In this document: positions 26,001-39,139 of the stretch, piece by piece
How positions within the stretch are numbered: the stretch's first letter is position 1
Layout of the letters: each line of letters opens with the position of its first letter
Assembly (NCBI RefSeq): GCF_051020955.1
Contig: NW_027476674.1
Location: 1-64,000, forward strand
DNA length: 64,000 nucleotides
Source of the DNA: Megalopta genalis
Lineage: Eukaryota; Arthropoda; Insecta; Hymenoptera; Halictidae
Direction: 5' to 3'
Made by a program: the position numbers and the translations under genes
The notes under the pieces: generated by a model
Database searches by the model: none
What the model was told of the DNA's origin: nothing
Seen by the model: the letters and a program-made list of their open reading frames with translations, nothing else

Positions 26001-28590
26001 CTTCGCATTGATTTGATGCTAAATCATGTGTTTCGCATGGATTTGAAGATAACTCGTTTGTTTCGCATGCTGTTGAAGCTAAATCATGTATATCACAAGT
26101 ATTTGAAGCTAAACCATTTGTATCGCATAGGATCGAAGGTAAGCCTCCTACTTCGCATTGATTTGAAGCTAAATCATGTATTTCGCATGGATTTGAAGCT
26201 AACTCGTTTGTTTCGCATGCTGTTGAAGCTAAATCATGTATATCACAAGTATTTGAAGTTAAACCATTTGTTACGCATGGATTCGAAGATCAGCCTTCTA
26301 CTTCGCATTGATTTGAAGCTAAATCATGTGTTCCGCATGGATTTTAAGCTAACACGTTTGTTTCGCATGCAGTTGAAGCTAAATCATGTATATCACAAGT
26401 ATTTGAAGCTAAACCATTTGTTTCGCATGGATTCGAAGATAAGCCTTCTACTTCGCATTGATTTTAATCTAAATCATGTGTTTCGCATGGATTTGAAGCA
26501 AACTCGTTTGTTTCGCATGCAGTTGAAGCTGAATCATGTACATCACAAGTGTTAGAAGCTAAACTATTCGTTTCGGATGGATTCGAAGTTAACTCGTTTG
26601 TTTCGCATGCAGTTGAAGCTAAATCACGTATATCACAAGTATTTGCAGCTAAACCATTTGTTACGCTTGGATTCAAAGATCAGCCTTCTACTTCGCATTG
26701 ATTTGAAGCTAAATCATGTCTTTCGCATGGATTTTAAGCTAACTCGTTTGTTTCGCATGCAGTTGAAGCTAAATCACGTATATCACAAGTATTTGCAGCT
26801 AAACCATTTGTTTCGCTTCGATACGAAGATACCCCTTCTAATTCGCATTGATTTGATGCTAAATCATGTGTTTCGCATGGATTTGAAGCTAACTCGTTTG
26901 CTTCGCATGCAGTTGAAGCTGAATCATGTATATCACAAGTAATTGAAGCTAAACTATTCGTTTCGCATGGATTCGAAGATAACCCTTCTTCTTCGCATTG
27001 ATTTGAAGCTAAATCATGTGTTTCGCATGGATTTGAAGCTAACTCGTTTGTTTCGCATGCAGTTGAAGCTGAATCATGAATATCACAAGTATTTGAAGCT
27101 AAACTATTCGTTTCGCATGGTTTCGAAGATAAGCCTTCTACTTCGCATTGATTTTAATCTAAATCATGTGTTTCGCATGGATTTGAAACTAACTCGTTTG
27201 TTTCGCATGTTGTTGGAACTAAATCATGTATATCACAAGTATTTGAAGCTAAACTATTCGTTTCGCATGGATTCGAAGGTAAGCCTTCCACATCGCATTG
27301 ATTTGAAGCTAAATCATGTGTTTCGCATGGATTTGAAGTTAACTCGTTTGTTTCGCATGCTGTTGAAGCTAAATCATGTATATCACAAGTATATGAAGCT
27401 AATCCATTTGTTTCGCATGGATTCGTAGATAAGCCTTCTACTTCGCATTGATTTGATGCTAAATCATTTGTTTCGCATGGATTTGAAGCTAACTCGTTTG
27501 TTTCGCATGCAGTTGAAGCTGAATCATGAATATCACAAGTATTTGAAGCTAAACTATTCGTTTCGCATGGATTCGAAGATAACCCTTCTTCTTCGCATTG
27601 ATTTGAAGCTAAATCATGTGTTTCGCATGGATTTGAAGCTAACTCGTTTGTTTCGCATGCTGATGAAGGTAAGTCATGTATATCACAAGTATTTGAAGCT
27701 AAACCATTTGTTTCGCATGGATTCGAAGATAAGCCTCCTACCTCGCATTGATTTGTAGCTAAATCATGTGTTCGCATGGACTGGAAGCTACCTCGTTTGT
27801 TTCGCATTCTGTTGAAGCTAAATCAAGTGTATCACAAGTATTTGAAGCCAAACCATTTGCTTCGCATTGATTCGAAGATCAGCCTTCTACTTCGCATTTA
27901 TTAGATGGTAAATCATGCGTTTCGCATGGATTTGAAGCTAACTCGTTTGTTTCGCATTCTGTTGAAGCTAAATCATGCATATCACAAGTATTTGGAGCTA
28001 AACCATTTGTTTCGCATGGATTCGAAGATAAGCCTCCTACTTCGCATTGATTTGAAGCTAAATCATGTGTTCGCATGGATTTGAAGCTAACTCGTTTGCT
28101 TCGCATGGTGTTGAAGCTAAATCGTGTATATCACAAGTATTTGAAGTTAAACCATTTGTTTCGCATGGATTCGAAGATAATCCATCTATTTCGCATTGAT
28201 TTGAAGCTAAATCATGTGTTTCGCATGGATTTGAAGCTAACTCGTTTGTTTCGCATGCTGTTGAAACTAAATCATTTATATCACAAGTATTTGAAGCTAA
28301 ACCATTTGCTTCGCATGGATTCGAAGGTCAGCCTTCTACTTCGCATTGATTTGATGCTAAATCATTTGTTTCGCATGGATTTGAAGCTAACTCGTTTGTT
28401 TCGCATGCTGTTGAAGCTAAATCATGTATATCACAATTATTTGAAGCTAAACCATTTGTATCGCATGGAATCGAAGATAACCCTTCTAATTCGCATTGAT
28501 TTGAAGCTAAATCATGTGTTTCGCATGGATTTGAAGCTAACTCGTTTTTTCGCTAGCAGTTGAAGCTAAATCATGTATATCACAAGTATT

Positions 28591-28680
28591 TGAAGCTAAA
28601 CAATTTGATTCCCATGGATTTGAAGCTAAGCTTTCTACTTAGCATTGATATGAAGATAAATCATGTGTTTCGCTTGGATT
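28591..28680. repeat. Variant unit group with aagctttctacttagc
   Basis: A B unit altered to tttgattcccatggattt is followed by a C unit reading gaagctaagctttctac with cttagcattgat and by a unit starting gaagataaatc. The group carries AAGCTT and CCATGG sites absent from the consensus. It recurs near 29,640, 33,700, 36,640, 50,155 and 50,905, with a partial form near 62,990. It is a family II marker useful for ordering copies. Confidence 0.8.
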
Positions 28681-28861
28681 TGATGATAACTCGTTTGCTT
28701 CGCATGCTGTTGAAGCTAAATCAAGTGTATCACAAGTATTTGAAGCTAAACAATTTGCTTCGCATGGATTCGAAGATCAGCCTTCTACTTCGCATTGATT
28801 AGATGCTAAATCATGTGTTTCGCATGGGTTTGAAGCTAACTCGTTTGTTTCACCTGCATTT

Positions 28862-28892
28862 GAAGCTATATCACTTATATTCTCAAGTATGT
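28862..28892. repeat. 31-bp unit (tatatt insertion), first of a recurring type
   Basis: This A-type unit reads tcacttatattctcaag instead of tgtatatcacaag and ends gtatgt. It is 31 bp from one gaag to the next. It always leads into units with ttcgttttgcatgg or ttcgtttcgcatgg, then tcaacttcgcgttgac. Other copies lie near 29,013, 30,511, 30,662, 31,424, 32,012, 32,520, 34,711, 37,649, 39,600, 41,550, 42,540, 43,890, 45,330, 47,130, 50,427, 50,578, 51,780, 51,930, 52,680, 53,280, 54,270, 55,620, 57,060, 58,110, 59,460, 60,900, 62,400 and 63,510 (starts approximate after the first few). The extra base shifts every reading frame. None was seen before 28.8 kb. Confidence 0.88.
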
Positions 28893-29163
28893 GAAGCTAA
28901 ATCATTCGTTTTGCATGGATTTGAAGCTAAGCCGTCAACTTCGCGTTGACTTGATGATAAAACATGTTTTTCGCTTGGACTTGAAGCTAACTCGTTTGTT
29001 TCACCTGCATTTGAAGCTATATCATTTATATTCTCAAGTATGTGAAGCTAAATCATTCGTTTCGCATGGATTTGAAGCTAAGCCGTCAACTTCGCGTTGA
29101 CTTGATGATAAATCATGTTTTTCGCTTGGACTTGAAGTTAACTCGTTTGTTTCCAATGCTGTT
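28862..29163. repeat. 151-bp pentamer pair built on the 31-bp unit
   Basis: Two copies of a five-unit block start at 28,862 and 29,013, 151 bp apart: four 30-bp units and one 31-bp unit. Markers are gccgtcaacttcgcgttga, gatgataaa, tttttcgcttgg and tttcacctgcattt. The same pair recurs at 30,511/30,662, 50,427/50,578 and about 51,780/51,930. The 31-bp unit is thus a stable member of its own higher-order unit and not a random error. Confidence 0.85.
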
Positions 29164-32100
29164 GAAGCTAAATCATGTATATCACAAGTATTTGAAGCTA
29201 AACCATTTGTTTCGCATGGATTCCAAGATAACCCTTCTAATTCGCATTGATTTGTAGCTAAATCATGTGTTCGCATGGATTTGATACTAACTCGTTTGCT
29301 TCGCATGCTGTTGAAGCTAAATCAAGTGTACCACAAGTATTTGAAGCTAAACAATTTGCTTCGCATTTATTCGAAGCTAAGCCTTCTACTTCGCATTGAT
29401 TTGAGGCTAAATCATGTGTTTCGCTTGGATTTAAAGCTAACTCGTTTTTTCGCTAGCAGTTGCAGCTAAATCAAGTGTATCACAAGTATTTGAAGCTAAA
29501 CAATTTGCTTTGCATTTATTCGAAGCTAAGCCTTCTACTTCGCATTGATTTGAAGCTAAATCATGTGTTTCGCTTGGATTTGAAGCTAACTCGTTTTTTC
29601 GCTAGCAGTTGAAGCTAAATCATGTATATCACAAGTATTTGATGCTAAACCATTTGATTCCCATGGATTTGAAGCTAAGCTTTCTACTTAGCATTGATTT
29701 GAAGATAAATCATGTGTTTCGCTTGGATTTGATGATAACTCGTTTGCTTCGCATGCTGTTGAAGCTAAATCATGTATATCACAAGTATTTGAAGCTAAAC
29801 CATTTGCTTCGCATGGATTCGTAGGTCAGCCTTCTACTTCGCATTGATTTGCTGCTAAGTCATTTGTTTCGCATGGATTTGAAGCTAACTCGTTTGTTTC
29901 GCATGCAGTTGAAGCTAAATCATGTATATCACAAGTATTTGAAGCTAAACCATTTTTTTCGCATGGATTCGAAGATAAGCCTTCTACTTCGCATTGATTT
30001 GAAGCTAAATCATGTGTTTCGCATGGATTTGAAGCTAACTCGTTCGTTTCGCATGCTGTTGAAGCTAAGTCATGTATATCACAAGTATTTGAAGCTAAAC
30101 CATTCGTTTCGCATGGATTCGAAGATAAGCCTTCCACTTCGCATTCATTTGAAGCTAAATCATGTGTTCCGCATGGATTTGAAGTTAACTCGTCTGTTTC
30201 GCATGCAGTTGAAGCTGAATCATGTACATCACAAGTATTTGCGGCTAAACCATTTGTTTCGCATGGATTCGAAGGTAACCCTTCTACTTCGCATTGATTT
30301 GAAGCTACATCATGTGTTTCGCATGGATTTGAATCTAACTCGTTTGTTTCGCATGCTGTTGAAACGAAATAATGTATATCACAAGTATTTGAAGCTAAAC
30401 CATTTGCTTCGCATGTATTCGAAGATCAGCCTTCTACTTCGCATTGATTAGATGCTAAATCATGTGCATCGCATGGGTTTGAAGCTAACTCGTTTGTTTC
30501 GCCTGCATTTGAAGCCATATCACTTATATTTTCAAATATGTGAAGCTAAATCATTCGTTTCGCATGGATTTGAAGCTAAGCCGTCAACTTCGCGTTGACT
30601 TGATGATAAATCATGCTTTTCGCTTGGACTTGAAGCTAACTCGTTTGTTTCACCTGCATTTGAAGCTATATCATTTATATTCTCAAGTATGTGAAGCTAA
30701 ATCATTCGTTTCGCATGGATTTGAAGCTAAGCCGTCAACTTCGCGTTGACTTGATGATCAATCATGTTTTTCGCTTGGACTTGAAGTTAACTCGTTTGTT
30801 TCCAATGCTGTTGAAGCTAAATCATGTATATCACAAGTATTTGAAGCTAAACCATTTGTATCGCATGGAATCGAAGATAAGCCACCTACTTCGCATTGAT
30901 TTGTAGCTAAATAATGTGTTTCGCATGGATTTGAAGCTAACTCGTTTATTTCGCATGCTGTTGAAGCTATGTCATGTATATCACAAGTATTTGAAGCTAA
31001 ACCATTTGTTTCGCATGGATTCCAAGCTAAGCCTTCCACTTCGCATTCATTTGAAGCTAAATCATGTGTTCCGCATGGATTTGAATCTAACTCGTTTGTT
31101 TCGCATGCAGTTGAAGCTGAATCATGTATATCATAAGTATTTGCCGCTAAACCATTTGTTTCGCATGGATTCGAAGGTAACCCTTCTACTTCGCATTGAT
31201 TTGAAGCTACATCATGTGTTTCGCATGGACTTGAATCTAACTCGTTTGTTTCGCATGCTGTTGAAACGAAATCATGTATATCACAAGTATTTGAAGCTAA
31301 ACCATTTGCTTCGCATGGATTCGAAGATCATCCTTCTACTTCGCATTGATTAGATGCTAAATCATGTGTATCGCATGGGTTTGAAGCTAACTCGTTTGTT
31401 TCGCCTGCATTTCAAGCCATATCACTTATATTTTGAAATATGTGAAGCTAAATCATTCGTTTTGCATGGATTTGAAGCTAAGCCGTCAACTTCGCGTTGA
31501 CTTGATGCTAATTCAGGTGTTTCGCATGGATTTGAAGCTAACTCGTTTGTTTCCTAGGCAGTTGAAGCTGAATCATGTATATCAAAAGTATTTGAAGCTA
31601 AACTATTCGTTTCGCATGGATTCGAAGATAAGCCTTCCACTTCGCATTGATTTGAAGCAAAATCATGTGTTCCGCATGGATTTGAAGCTAACTCGTTTGT
31701 TTCGCATGCAGTTGAAGCTGAATCATGTATATCACAAGTATTTGAAGCTAAACCATTTGCTTCGCATGGATTCGAAGGTCAGCCTTCTACTTCGCATTGA
31801 TTTGAAGCTACATCATGTGTTTCGCATGGATTTGAATCTAACTCGTTTGTTTCGCATGCTGTTGAAACGAAATAATGTATATCACAAGTATTTGAAGCTA
31901 AACCATTTGCTTCGCATGGATTCGAAGATCAGCCTTCTACTTCGCATTGATTAGATGCTAAATCATGTGCATCGCATGGGTTTGAAGCTAACTCGTTTGT
32001 TTCGCCTGCATTTGAAGCTATATCACTTATATTCACAAGTATGTGAAGCTAAATCATTCGTTTTGCATGGATTTGAAGCTAAGCCATCAACTTCGCGTTG

Positions 32101-32902
32101 ACTTGATGCTAATTCATGTGTCTCGCATGGATTTGAAGCTAACTCGTTTGTTTCGCAGGCAGTTGAATCTGAATCATTTATATCAAAAGTATTTGAAGCT
32201 AAACTATTCGTTTCGCATGGATTCGAAGATAAGCCTTCCACTTCGCATTGATTTGAAGCTAAATCATGTGTTCCGCATGGATTTGAAGCTGACTCGTTTG
32301 TTTCGCATGCAGTTGAAGCTGAATCATGTATATCACAAGTATTTGATGCTAAACCATTTGTTTCGCTTTGATTTGAAGCTATGGCTTCTACTTCGCATTT
32401 ATTTGAAGCTAAATCATTTGTTTCGCATGGATTCGAAGATCATCCTTCTACTTCGCATTGATTAGATGCTAAATCATGTGTATCGCATGGGTTTGAAGCT
32501 AACTCGTTTGTTTCGCCTGCATTTGAAGCCATATCACTTATATTTTCAAATATGTGTAGCTAAATCTTTCGTTTTGCATGGATTTGAAGCTAAGCCATCA
32601 ACTTCGCGTTGACTTGATGCTAATTCATGTGTTTCGCATGGATTTGAAGCTAACTCGATTGTTTCCTAGGCAGTTGAAGCTAAATCATGTATATCACAAG
32701 TATTTGAAGCTAAACCATTTGTTTCGCATGGATTCCAAGATAACCCTTCTAATTCGCATTGATTTGAAGCTAAATCATGTGTTTCACATGGATTTGAAGC
32801 TAACTCGTTTGTTTCTCATGCTGTTGAAGCTAAATCATGTATATCACAAGTATTTGAAGCTAAACCATTTGTTTCGCATGGATCCGAAGATAAGCCTCCT
32901 AC

Positions 32903-35840
32903 TTCGCATTGATTTGAAGCTAAATCATGTATATCACAAGTATTTGAAGCTATATCATATGTTTCGCATGGATTCGAAGATAACCCTTCTAATTCGCATT
33001 GATTTGAAGCTAAATCATGTGTTTCACAAGGATTTGAAGCAAACTCGTTTGTTTCTCATGCTGTTGAAGCTAAATCATGTATATCACAAGTATTTGAAGC
33101 TAAACCATTTGCTTCGCATGGATTCGAAGATCAGCCTTCTACTTCGCATTTATTAGATGGTAAATCATGCGTTTCGCATAGATTTGAAGCTAACTCGTTT
33201 GTTTCGCATTCTGTTGAAGCTAAATCATGCATATCACAAGTATTTGAAGCTAAACCATTTGTTTCGCATGGATTCGAAGGTATGCCTCCTACTTCGCATT
33301 GATTTGAAGCTAAATCATGTGTTCGCATGGATTTGAAGCTACCTCGTTTGTTTCGCATGCTGTTAAAGCTAAGTCATGTATATCACAAGTATTTGCGGCT
33401 AAACCATTTGTTTCGCATGGATTCGAAGGTAACCCTTCTACTTCGCATTGATTTGAAGCTAAATCATGTGTTTCGCATGGATTTGAATCTAACTCGTTTG
33501 TTTCGCATGCTGTTGAAACTAAATCATGTATATCACAAGTATTTGAAGCTAAACCATTTGCTTCGCATGGATTCGAAGATCAGCCTTCTACTTCGCATTG
33601 ATTAGATGCTAAATCATGTGTCTCGCATGGGTTTGAAGCTAACTCGTTTGTTTCGCATGCAGTTGAAGCTGAATCATGTATATCACAAGTATTTGAAGCT
33701 AAACCATTTGATTCCCATGGATTTGAAGCTAAGCTTTCTACTTAGCATTGATTTGAAGATAAATCATGTTTTTCGCATAGATTTGAAGCTAACTCGTTTG
33801 TTTCGCATTCTGTTGAAGCTAAATCATGCATATCACAAGTATTTGAAGCTAAACCATTTGTTTCGCATGGATTCGAAGGTATGCCTCCTACTTCGCATTG
33901 ATTTGAAGCTAAATCATGTGTTCGCATGGATTTGAAGCTACCTCGTTTGTTTCGCATGCTGTTAAAGCTAAGTCATGTATATCACAAGTATTTGCGGCTA
34001 AACCATTTGTTTCGCATGGATTCGAAGGTAACCCTTCTACTTCGCATTGATTTGAAGCTAAATCATGTGTTTCGCATGGATTTGAAGCTAACTCGTTTGT
34101 TTCGCATGCAGTTGAAGCTGAATCATGTATATCACAAGTAATTGAAGCTAAACTATTCGTTTCGCATGGATTCGAAGATAACCCTTCTTCTTCGCATTGA
34201 TTTGAAGCTAGATCATGTGTTTTGCATGGATTTGAATCTAACTCGTTTGCTTCGCATGCTGTTGAAGCTAAATCAAGTGTATCACTAGTATTTGAAGCTA
34301 AACCATTTGTTTCGCGTGGATTCGAAGATCAACCTTCTACTTCGCATTGATTATATGCTAAATCATGTGTTTCGCATGGATTTGAAGCTAACTCGTTTGT
34401 TTCGCATGCGGTTGAAGCTAAATCATGTATATCACAAGTATTTGAAGCTATATCATATGTTTCGCATGGATTCGAAGATAACCCTTCTAATTCGCATTGA
34501 TTTGAAGCTAAATCATGTGTTTCGCATGGATTCGAAGCTAACTCGTTTGTTTCGCATGCTGTTGAAACTAAATCATGTATATCACAAGTATTTGAAGCTA
34601 TATCATTTGTTTCGCATGGATTCGAAGATTAGCCTTCTACTTCGCATTGATTAGATGCTAAATGATGTGTTTCGCATGGGTTTGAAGCTAACTCGTTTGT
34701 TTCGCCTGCATTTGAAGCTATATCACTTATATTCACAAGTATGTGAAGCTAAATCATTCGTTTCGCATTGATTTGAAGCTAAGCCATCAACTTCGCGTTG
34801 ACTTGTTGCTAAATCATGTGTTTCGCATGGATTAGAAGCTAACTCGTTTGTTTCGCATGCTGTTGAAGCTGAATCATGTATATCACAAGTATTTGTAGCT
34901 ATATCATATGTTTCGCATGGATTCGAAGATAACCCATCTAATTCGCCTTGATTTGAAGCTAAATCATGTCTTTCGCGTGGATTTGAAGCTAACTCGTTTG
35001 TTTCGAATGTAGTTGAAGCTGAATCATGGATATCACAAGTATTTGAAGCTAATCTATTCGTTTCGCATGGATTCGAAGATAACCCTTCTTCTTCGCATTG
35101 ATTTGAAGCTAAATCATGTCTTTCGCGTGGATTTGAAGCTAACTCGTTTGTTTCGAATGCAGTTGAAGCTGAATCATGGATATCACAACTATTTGAAGCT
35201 AATCTATTCGTTTCGCATGGATTCGAAGATAACCCTTCTTCTTCGCATTGATTTGAAGCTAAATCATGTGTTTCGCATGGATTTGAATCTAACTCGTTTG
35301 TTTCGCATGCTGTCGAAGCTAAATCATGTATATCACAATTATTTGAAGCTAAACCATTTGTATCGCATGGAATCGAAGATAAGCCACCTACTCCGCATTG
35401 ATTTGAAGCTAAATCATGTATTTCGCATGGTTTTGAAGCTAACTCGTTTATTTCGCATGCTGTTGGAACTAAATCATGTATATCACAAGTATTTGAAGCT
35501 ATATCATTTGTTTCGCATTTATTCGAAGATAAGCCTTCTACTTCGCATTTATTAGATGGTAAATCATGCGTTTCGCATGGATTTGAAGCTAACTCGTTTG
35601 TTTCGCATTCTGTTGAAGCTAAATCATGCATATCACAAGTATTTGGAGCTAAACCATTTGTTTCGCATGGATTCGAAGATAAGCCTCTTACTTCGCATTG
35701 ATTTGAAGCTAAATCATGTGTTCGCATGGATTTGAAGCTAACTCGTTTGCTTCGCATGGTGTTGAAGCTAAATCGTGTATATCACAAGTATTTGAAGTTA
35801 AACCATTTGTTTCGCATGGATTCGAAGATAATCCATCTAT
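32903..35840. repeat. 2,938-bp tandem higher-order repeat, copy 1
   Basis: This block is repeated directly as 35,841-38,778 with an unchanging offset of 2,938 bp. The length is 98 units of 30 bp minus two, matching its content of three 29-bp units (near 33,322, 33,920 and 35,720) and one 31-bp unit (near 34,711). Wherever I compared the copies they were identical, including a 344-codon minus-strand stretch. It is the youngest-looking duplication in the window, unless it is an assembly duplication. Confidence 0.9.
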
Positions 35841-38778
35841 TTCGCATTGATTTGAAGCTAAATCATGTATATCACAAGTATTTGAAGCTATATCATATGT
35901 TTCGCATGGATTCGAAGATAACCCTTCTAATTCGCATTGATTTGAAGCTAAATCATGTGTTTCACAAGGATTTGAAGCAAACTCGTTTGTTTCTCATGCT
36001 GTTGAAGCTAAATCATGTATATCACAAGTATTTGAAGCTAAACCATTTGCTTCGCATGGATTCGAAGATCAGCCTTCTACTTCGCATTTATTAGATGGTA
36101 AATCATGCGTTTCGCATAGATTTGAAGCTAACTCGTTTGTTTCGCATTCTGTTGAAGCTAAATCATGCATATCACAAGTATTTGAAGCTAAACCATTTGT
36201 TTCGCATGGATTCGAAGGTATGCCTCCTACTTCGCATTGATTTGAAGCTAAATCATGTGTTCGCATGGATTTGAAGCTACCTCGTTTGTTTCGCATGCTG
36301 TTAAAGCTAAGTCATGTATATCACAAGTATTTGCGGCTAAACCATTTGTTTCGCATGGATTCGAAGGTAACCCTTCTACTTCGCATTGATTTGAAGCTAA
36401 ATCATGTGTTTCGCATGGATTTGAATCTAACTCGTTTGTTTCGCATGCTGTTGAAACTAAATCATGTATATCACAAGTATTTGAAGCTAAACCATTTGCT
36501 TCGCATGGATTCGAAGATCAGCCTTCTACTTCGCATTGATTAGATGCTAAATCATGTGTCTCGCATGGGTTTGAAGCTAACTCGTTTGTTTCGCATGCAG
36601 TTGAAGCTGAATCATGTATATCACAAGTATTTGAAGCTAAACCATTTGATTCCCATGGATTTGAAGCTAAGCTTTCTACTTAGCATTGATTTGAAGATAA
36701 ATCATGTTTTTCGCATAGATTTGAAGCTAACTCGTTTGTTTCGCATTCTGTTGAAGCTAAATCATGCATATCACAAGTATTTGAAGCTAAACCATTTGTT
36801 TCGCATGGATTCGAAGGTATGCCTCCTACTTCGCATTGATTTGAAGCTAAATCATGTGTTCGCATGGATTTGAAGCTACCTCGTTTGTTTCGCATGCTGT
36901 TAAAGCTAAGTCATGTATATCACAAGTATTTGCGGCTAAACCATTTGTTTCGCATGGATTCGAAGGTAACCCTTCTACTTCGCATTGATTTGAAGCTAAA
37001 TCATGTGTTTCGCATGGATTTGAAGCTAACTCGTTTGTTTCGCATGCAGTTGAAGCTGAATCATGTATATCACAAGTAATTGAAGCTAAACTATTCGTTT
37101 CGCATGGATTCGAAGATAACCCTTCTTCTTCGCATTGATTTGAAGCTAGATCATGTGTTTTGCATGGATTTGAATCTAACTCGTTTGCTTCGCATGCTGT
37201 TGAAGCTAAATCAAGTGTATCACTAGTATTTGAAGCTAAACCATTTGTTTCGCGTGGATTCGAAGATCAACCTTCTACTTCGCATTGATTATATGCTAAA
37301 TCATGTGTTTCGCATGGATTTGAAGCTAACTCGTTTGTTTCGCATGCGGTTGAAGCTAAATCATGTATATCACAAGTATTTGAAGCTATATCATATGTTT
37401 CGCATGGATTCGAAGATAACCCTTCTAATTCGCATTGATTTGAAGCTAAATCATGTGTTTCGCATGGATTCGAAGCTAACTCGTTTGTTTCGCATGCTGT
37501 TGAAACTAAATCATGTATATCACAAGTATTTGAAGCTATATCATTTGTTTCGCATGGATTCGAAGATTAGCCTTCTACTTCGCATTGATTAGATGCTAAA
37601 TGATGTGTTTCGCATGGGTTTGAAGCTAACTCGTTTGTTTCGCCTGCATTTGAAGCTATATCACTTATATTCACAAGTATGTGAAGCTAAATCATTCGTT
37701 TCGCATTGATTTGAAGCTAAGCCATCAACTTCGCGTTGACTTGTTGCTAAATCATGTGTTTCGCATGGATTAGAAGCTAACTCGTTTGTTTCGCATGCTG
37801 TTGAAGCTGAATCATGTATATCACAAGTATTTGTAGCTATATCATATGTTTCGCATGGATTCGAAGATAACCCATCTAATTCGCCTTGATTTGAAGCTAA
37901 ATCATGTCTTTCGCGTGGATTTGAAGCTAACTCGTTTGTTTCGAATGTAGTTGAAGCTGAATCATGGATATCACAAGTATTTGAAGCTAATCTATTCGTT
38001 TCGCATGGATTCGAAGATAACCCTTCTTCTTCGCATTGATTTGAAGCTAAATCATGTCTTTCGCGTGGATTTGAAGCTAACTCGTTTGTTTCGAATGCAG
38101 TTGAAGCTGAATCATGGATATCACAACTATTTGAAGCTAATCTATTCGTTTCGCATGGATTCGAAGATAACCCTTCTTCTTCGCATTGATTTGAAGCTAA
38201 ATCATGTGTTTCGCATGGATTTGAATCTAACTCGTTTGTTTCGCATGCTGTCGAAGCTAAATCATGTATATCACAATTATTTGAAGCTAAACCATTTGTA
38301 TCGCATGGAATCGAAGATAAGCCACCTACTCCGCATTGATTTGAAGCTAAATCATGTATTTCGCATGGTTTTGAAGCTAACTCGTTTATTTCGCATGCTG
38401 TTGGAACTAAATCATGTATATCACAAGTATTTGAAGCTATATCATTTGTTTCGCATTTATTCGAAGATAAGCCTTCTACTTCGCATTTATTAGATGGTAA
38501 ATCATGCGTTTCGCATGGATTTGAAGCTAACTCGTTTGTTTCGCATTCTGTTGAAGCTAAATCATGCATATCACAAGTATTTGGAGCTAAACCATTTGTT
38601 TCGCATGGATTCGAAGATAAGCCTCTTACTTCGCATTGATTTGAAGCTAAATCATGTGTTCGCATGGATTTGAAGCTAACTCGTTTGCTTCGCATGGTGT
38701 TGAAGCTAAATCGTGTATATCACAAGTATTTGAAGTTAAACCATTTGTTTCGCATGGATTCGAAGATAATCCATCTAT
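35841..38778. repeat. 2,938-bp tandem higher-order repeat, copy 2
   Basis: Direct second copy of 32,903-35,840. After it the sequence departs: tcacgtgttttgc near 38,805 replaces the tcatgtatatcac that followed the first copy. A piece of the same block (matching 34,292-34,654) appears a third time at 39,179-39,541 and a fourth at 46,709-47,071. Confidence 0.9.
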
Positions 38779-39139
38779 TTCGCATTGATTTGAAGCTAAA
38801 TCACGTGTTTTGCATGGATTTGAATCTAACTCGTTTGTTTCGCATGCTGTTGAAACTTAATCATTTATATCACAAGTATTTGAAGCTAAACCATTTGCTT
38901 CGCATGGATTCGAAGGTCAGCCTTCTACTGCGCATTGATTTGATGCTAAATCATTTGTTTCGCATGGATTTGAAGCTAACTCGTTTGTTTCGCATGCAGT
39001 TGAAGCTGAATCATGAATATCACAAGTATTTGAAGCTAAACTATTCGTTTCGCATGGATTCGAAGATAAGCCTCCTACCTCGCATTGATTTGTAGCTAAA
39101 TCATGTGTTCGCATGGACTGGAAGCTACCTCGTTTGTTT

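Larger units (their letters stand above)
1..27760. repeat. Family I part of the array
   Basis: This part is dominated by pentamers carrying attttaatct or ggattttaagct in the D/E junction region, tatatcatacg with gcattccaag in B/C, and E units ending cgctagtag. Units are almost all 30 bp; shorter 29-bp units arise mainly from actcgttttttcgc. I found no 31-bp tatatt units here. The attttaa variants place a TAA stop in the minus-strand open frame, which explains why minus-strand open stretches are short in this part. The boundary with family II is approximate and rests on the first gtgttcgcatgg unit near 27,770 and the first atttattagatgg unit near 27,896. Confidence 0.8.
27437..32342. repeat. 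21-kb-spaced duplication, copy 1
   Basis: This block matches 49,002-53,608. The offset is 21,565 bp up to about 29,120 and 21,266 bp afterwards. The 299-bp step is ten units less one base, present here and absent in the other copy. The two offsets equal 719 units minus 5 and 709 units minus 4. Rare shared markers include aagctttctacttagc, cgctagcagttgcagc, ttccaatgctg and ttcctaggcagttg. Confidence 0.85.
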
